Positions 61,026 through 64,000 of a stretch of DNA of 64,000 nucleotides are shown piece by piece. The notes beneath the pieces were generated by a model, which ran no database searches, had not been told where the DNA came from, and saw nothing but the letters and a program-made list of their open reading frames with translations. Location of the stretch: NCBI GenBank assembly GCA_002344895.1, contig DDUR01000076.1, positions 62,001 to 126,000 of the forward strand, in the 5' to 3' direction. The first letter of the stretch is position 1. Each line of letters starts with the position of its first letter. Made by a program: the position numbers and the translations under genes. Source of the DNA: Ignavibacteria bacterium UBA2333. GTDB lineage: Bacteria; Bacteroidota; Ignavibacteria; Kapaibacteriales; Kapaibacteriaceae.

Positions 61026-63407
61026 ATGACGCTCTACCTAGATTCCGCACGACAGAGGCGTGTTTTCCACATTTTTATTCTGATTGTATGTTTCCTCATC
61101 TCTGATCCTAGGTCAGTCTGGGCGGCAACACCGTCAGACTCGACCGATCGGTCGCTGGACGGCCTGGCATCGGCACTGGGCCTTGACACAGCATCGGCTG
61201 TCCTTTCACCTGTGCGAATCATGCGTACAATGTTGGACCTCGAACTCGACTCCACATTCGCGTACAAGGTCGAAGGAGGCTTTCTCACGGACGGTCCGGC
61301 AACGTTACAGTTGGAGTCCGGACTTCTCTACGTCACAAAGGTTTCGGCAGGTCGGAGATTTGCCGCAGTGTTTATCGGCACCGGCATGGCCAAGTTTGAG
61401 CCAACGCTCAAAGAGGAGCGTTATCAAATGTTGCGATTTGTCGATGCTGAAAACTACGTGACAACATTTCTCCGCTGTGTGATTTTTTCTACAGATGCAA
61501 CGGTGTCCGACCTCATGACCGGAGTGGAAAAGGTTCCTGCCGGCGATATGAACACACCAACAAAGATCTGGCACGACGCACGTGAAGGGCTCTTTGGCAC
61601 GTATGACCGTCCTGGAATCGATCCACAACTGATTCGTGTCTTGAGTAACGGAGGCAATGAAAAGGCATTTCGATGGGTCATTCACGCCAAAGGTGAACAT
61701 AGTGGAATCATAGTTCGAGAACCGTTTGAGGATAACTCCTATTCATTTCTTCGATTTGCTTCTTCGGACGATCCGTCAGATGCAATCCCCATTGTAGAGT
61801 GCCCTCCCGCCGGTCAGTCTGACAATACACATAGCTCTGGTGTTGGACGCTCGGACCTGCTGGCTGTCATTTCACACAAGCTCAACACACGAATCGAACG
61901 AAGTAATGAAATGTTCGTTACGGATGACGTCGTAGCCGTTCTTCAATACGATTCTCTGAACTGGCTTGACTTCTACATTTCGACTTCGCTGGATATCGAC
62001 TCGCTCTATGTGAACGGAGATCTCGTCAAACCCGCTCACTTCGGAAGAAAACCCGATGAAGTTGGGGGTGGATTCTATGTACCTGTCCCTAAAGGTGCCA
62101 AGGCTGGAGATACATTACAGATGCGATTTGTGTATAAGGGCACGGTGATCCGTCGCATTCGTGATTATACACTGCTCACCTCATCAATCCTCTGGTATCC
62201 ACAACATGGATCACGTCAACTCTCACGGTTCCATCTGACGTTTACACATCCACCCTCCATGACGTTAAAGAGTGTTGGGGATATGATTTCGTCGAAGGAA
62301 ATCGACGATGATCACATAACGTCAACCTGGCAACCATCTTATCCCATTCGTAATGCCTCGTTTAACATTGGTATTTACAAGGAACGGAAGCTCGACGCAA
62401 AAGAGGATGTACCAACGTCATCAATCTACTACGTAACGTCAGCCGGTATCGACAATGTGTCGATATCTGTTAGCCAAGCCCTTGAATTCTATACGAAGCT
62501 CTATGGCAAACTTCCGGTGTCGCATATTTATGCAACGGAAATGTTGGGATACCATGGCGAGGCATTCCCCGGTTTGATCCACTTGAGTGACGAGGCATTT
62601 GCAAACTTTACGGATGCGTTTTTCCAGGAACAGTTTACTGCCCACGAGATTTCTCACCAATGGTGGGGCATTGCCTGTGACTACGATTCACCAAGGGACC
62701 GCTGGATAAGTGAAGGTTTTGCTGAATACAGTGCTCTTATGTACACACAGCTTGCCTCTACGAGTAAATCTAAGTTCTTTGACCTTTTAGACAAGTATCG
62801 CAACGACATCTACGGCCGCGGCGCCGGAACAATTGGGAAGAAACAACTTCCACCATGTGTGCGACTCGGCCATCGTGTAAGTATTGGCGGTGAGAACAAC
62901 GACTACAACAACTTTGTATACTACAAGGGAGCATGGACACTCCACATGTTGCGGAATATGCTGATCGACCTCTCGACGTTTAACGAAGACAAGTTCATGT
63001 CGGCAATGCGAGAGATCTATGCAAAGGGACGTACTCAGAGAATGTCCACGGATACCGTGCGTGCAGTGTTTGAACGTTATGCTGGATTCCGCCTCGACTG
63101 GTTCTTCGACCAATGGCTATATCGAGGCGAACTACCGGAGTACACCTTTGCGTGGAAGAAGGAAAAACAACAAGATGGAACGTGGAAGGTTACGATGCGT
63201 GTCCGTCAGTCCGGTGTTCCACCGTCATTCTTCATGATTGTGCCCATAACCGTAAAGTTTGATGACAAGCCGCCAGTTCGCTTTCGAATCAACATGACGG
63301 GAGAGCAGGCGATCATGGAAATGCCACCTTTACCAGATGAACCCGACGAAATCATTTTTAATGATTTCCGAAGTGTCCTGTGTAAGGTATCCACCGAATC
63401 ATTCTAG
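61026..63407 (+). CDS. M1-type zinc metallopeptidase, exported
   Basis: 793 residues. A signal or anchor segment (about 11-30, RVFHIFILIVCFLISDPRSVWA). The N-terminal half (about 40-450) is a long beta-sandwich; the catalytic motif HEISHQWWG sits at about residue 539-547 with the third zinc ligand in ISEGFAEY. The usual GxMEN substrate-recognition motif is absent; the equivalent place reads GYHGEAFPGLIHLS. These are traits of a distinct M1-like group in Bacteroidota that may not be a simple aminopeptidase. The helical cap domain (about 700-793) is shortened. Its stop overlaps the deaminase stop by 4 nt (CTAG). Confidence 0.85.
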   Translation: MTLYLDSARQRRVFHIFILIVCFLISDPRSVWAATPSDSTDRSLDGLASALGLDTASAVLSPVRIMRTMLDLELDSTFAYKVEGGFLTDGPATLQLESGLLYVTKVSAGRRFAAVFIGTGMAKFEPTLKEERYQMLRFVDAENYVTTFLRCVIFSTDATVSDLMTGVEKVPAGDMNTPTKIWHDAREGLFGTYDRPGIDPQLIRVLSNGGNEKAFRWVIHAKGEHSGIIVREPFEDNSYSFLRFASSDDPSDAIPIVECPPAGQSDNTHSSGVGRSDLLAVISHKLNTRIERSNEMFVTDDVVAVLQYDSLNWLDFYISTSLDIDSLYVNGDLVKPAHFGRKPDEVGGGFYVPVPKGAKAGDTLQMRFVYKGTVIRRIRDYTLLTSSILWYPQHGSRQLSRFHLTFTHPPSMTLKSVGDMISSKEIDDDHITSTWQPSYPIRNASFNIGIYKERKLDAKEDVPTSSIYYVTSAGIDNVSISVSQALEFYTKLYGKLPVSHIYATEMLGYHGEAFPGLIHLSDEAFANFTDAFFQEQFTAHEISHQWWGIACDYDSPRDRWISEGFAEYSALMYTQLASTSKSKFFDLLDKYRNDIYGRGAGTIGKKQLPPCVRLGHRVSIGGENNDYNNFVYYKGAWTLHMLRNMLIDLSTFNEDKFMSAMREIYAKGRTQRMSTDTVRAVFERYAGFRLDWFFDQWLYRGELPEYTFAWKKEKQQDGTWKVTMRVRQSGVPPSFFMIVPITVKFDDKPPVRFRINMTGEQAIMEMPPLPDEPDEIIFNDFRSVLCKVSTESF

Positions 63408-63970
63408 GACTTGTTATCGTGGTGGCGATGTCCATTATAGACTTCGCCACCACGGTCGATATATGCTTGTAACGCAGCTATTGCATCCGCACGGCAAACG
63501 TCTTGTACAACGTCGATTCCTCGTTCTGCATATCCTTCGAGCCACGACGTGGCCTTTACTCCTTCGTCAAATCCAACGGCTCGAATGTCTTCGTCTCGTG
63601 CACCAATCACCACTCGACGAATACCTGTCCACGGTATAGCTCCCATACACATGGCACACGGCTCAGCGCTAGCATACAACGTAAGGCTCCTTGTGCCCCC
63701 TAACAACCATGTACCGAGATTGTCGGACGCATTGGTTATGGCGACAATTTCAGCATGCAGGATACTACAGTTTAGTGACGTGACGAGGTTTACCCCTACA
63801 CCTAGAATGGAACCATCAGATTGATCAACTATACAGGATGCAAACGGACCACCTGTTCCATGTTCAATATTTTTATGTACCAGATCATTTGTCCACTTCA
63901 TAGCCGCGGCGTCATCGACAAGGGGCAAAAGGGGCTCGTCGCGTAGCCATTGTGGGAGGACAATGTTCAT
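63404..63970 (-). CDS. Nucleoside deaminase (guanine/tRNA-adenosine deaminase-like)
   Basis: 188 residues of the zinc CMP/dCMP deaminase fold. Zinc ligands are in SILHAEIVAI (His-Ala-Glu, about residue 73) and EPCAMCMGAIPW (PCxxC, about 103-108). The length and the PWTGIRRVVIGA segment are nearer to guanine deaminase (GuaD-like) than to TadA, but substrate assignment is not firm. The N-terminal EPLLPLVDD contains one copy of the dispersed G-rich motif. It converges on the peptidase gene. 30 nt to the window end show no further gene. Confidence 0.8.
   Translation of the reverse strand: MNIVLPQWLRDEPLLPLVDDAAAMKWTNDLVHKNIEHGTGGPFASCIVDQSDGSILGVGVNLVTSLNCSILHAEIVAITNASDNLGTWLLGGTRSLTLYASAEPCAMCMGAIPWTGIRRVVIGARDEDIRAVGFDEGVKATSWLEGYAERGIDVVQDVCRADAIAALQAYIDRGGEVYNGHRHHDNKS
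63922..63937 (+). repeat. Dispersed G-rich motif, copy in the deaminase gene
   Basis: GGGGCAAAAGGGGCTC on the plus strand, near the 5' end of the minus-strand gene. Confidence 0.6.
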
Positions 63971-64000
63971 GATGTCGGGTGTTGGGTGTCGTAATTCATC

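Noticed and set aside
16668..63937. G-rich motif as KOPS/Chi-type polar signal
   Set aside because: Copies occur on both strands in about equal numbers and as inverted pairs, unlike strand-biased polar signals; replication origin direction is unknown here, so this is not final.

Overview
The window reads as chromosomal DNA from a member of the Fibrobacterota-Chlorobiota-Bacteroidota superphylum. The signs are two large secreted proteins with type IX secretion (T9SS) C-terminal sorting domains, a TonB-dependent receptor with an N-terminal carboxypeptidase-regulatory domain, a SecA with an enlarged preprotein-crosslinking region, YceI, DUF2279 and DUF4397 proteins, and a TAnnTTTG-type promoter element. 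The lineage is probably near Chlorobiota/Ignavibacteria/Kapaibacteria, but that placement is inference. Genes are dense, often overlapping by 1-4 nt in long co-directional runs. No phage, insertion sequence, tRNA, rRNA or CRISPR array was seen.

Layout. 1-4624 (minus): a run of a membrane protein, an AtuA/DUF1446 protein, a DUF2279 protein, a family-2 glycosyltransferase with an apparent CTG start, and purM cut by the left edge. 4729-6628: RodZ-like protein converging on kdsD. 6746-11479: a 1577-residue T9SS-exported protein with strong codon bias. 11658-14859: purN diverging from a TonB-dependent receptor. 14917-20066 (minus): metH, trmO and an outer-membrane protein. 20200-24673 (plus): NIF3-like protein, zinc-ribbon coiled coil, RNase P RNA, an HPt protein whose ribosome site and start lie in the 3' end of rnpB, a small exported protein, lipA and a metallo-beta-lactamase-fold hydrolase. 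24674-25014: no gene, but a likely structured small RNA on the minus strand.

25015-29204 (minus): ansA-alr-scpA-scpB, with a 15-bp tandem repeat coding an acidic ScpB tail. 29298-33093 (plus): hisC-like aminotransferase, hpd and glutamate dehydrogenase, plausibly a tyrosine-catabolic set. 33198-37949 (minus): Ig-domain T9SS protein, YceI, cysteine desulfurase and a small conserved-looking protein. 38103-41279: secA. 41276-46865 (minus): ABC ATPase, two-domain permease, HlyD-type adaptor, a small exported protein and an outer-membrane barrel, i.e. an envelope-spanning export system. 46926-50596 (minus): beta-propeller lipoprotein, ECF sigma factor, an anti-sigma protein fused to a predicted beta-barrel, and a DUF4397 lipoprotein.

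50712-58933 (minus): a nine-gene run that looks like a surface-sugar pathway: GT-B-like protein, SpsF-type nucleotidyltransferase, split transketolase, class III aminotransferase, SDR, NeuB-like synthase lacking the C-terminal SAF domain, fatty-acid-hydroxylase-family membrane enzyme and an LpxH-like phosphoesterase. It lacks the usual NeuC/PseB/LegB genes, so the sugar may be built by a different, transketolase-based logic. 59045-64000: thyX with a di-haem peroxidase, an M1-type metallopeptidase and a nucleoside deaminase.

Two signals stand out beyond genes. One is a dispersed G-rich motif, consensus GGGGCRRAAGGGGCTC, recurring about every 5 kb inside unrelated genes in all reading frames and often as inverted pairs. 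The other is the novel-looking sugar cluster at 50712-58933.
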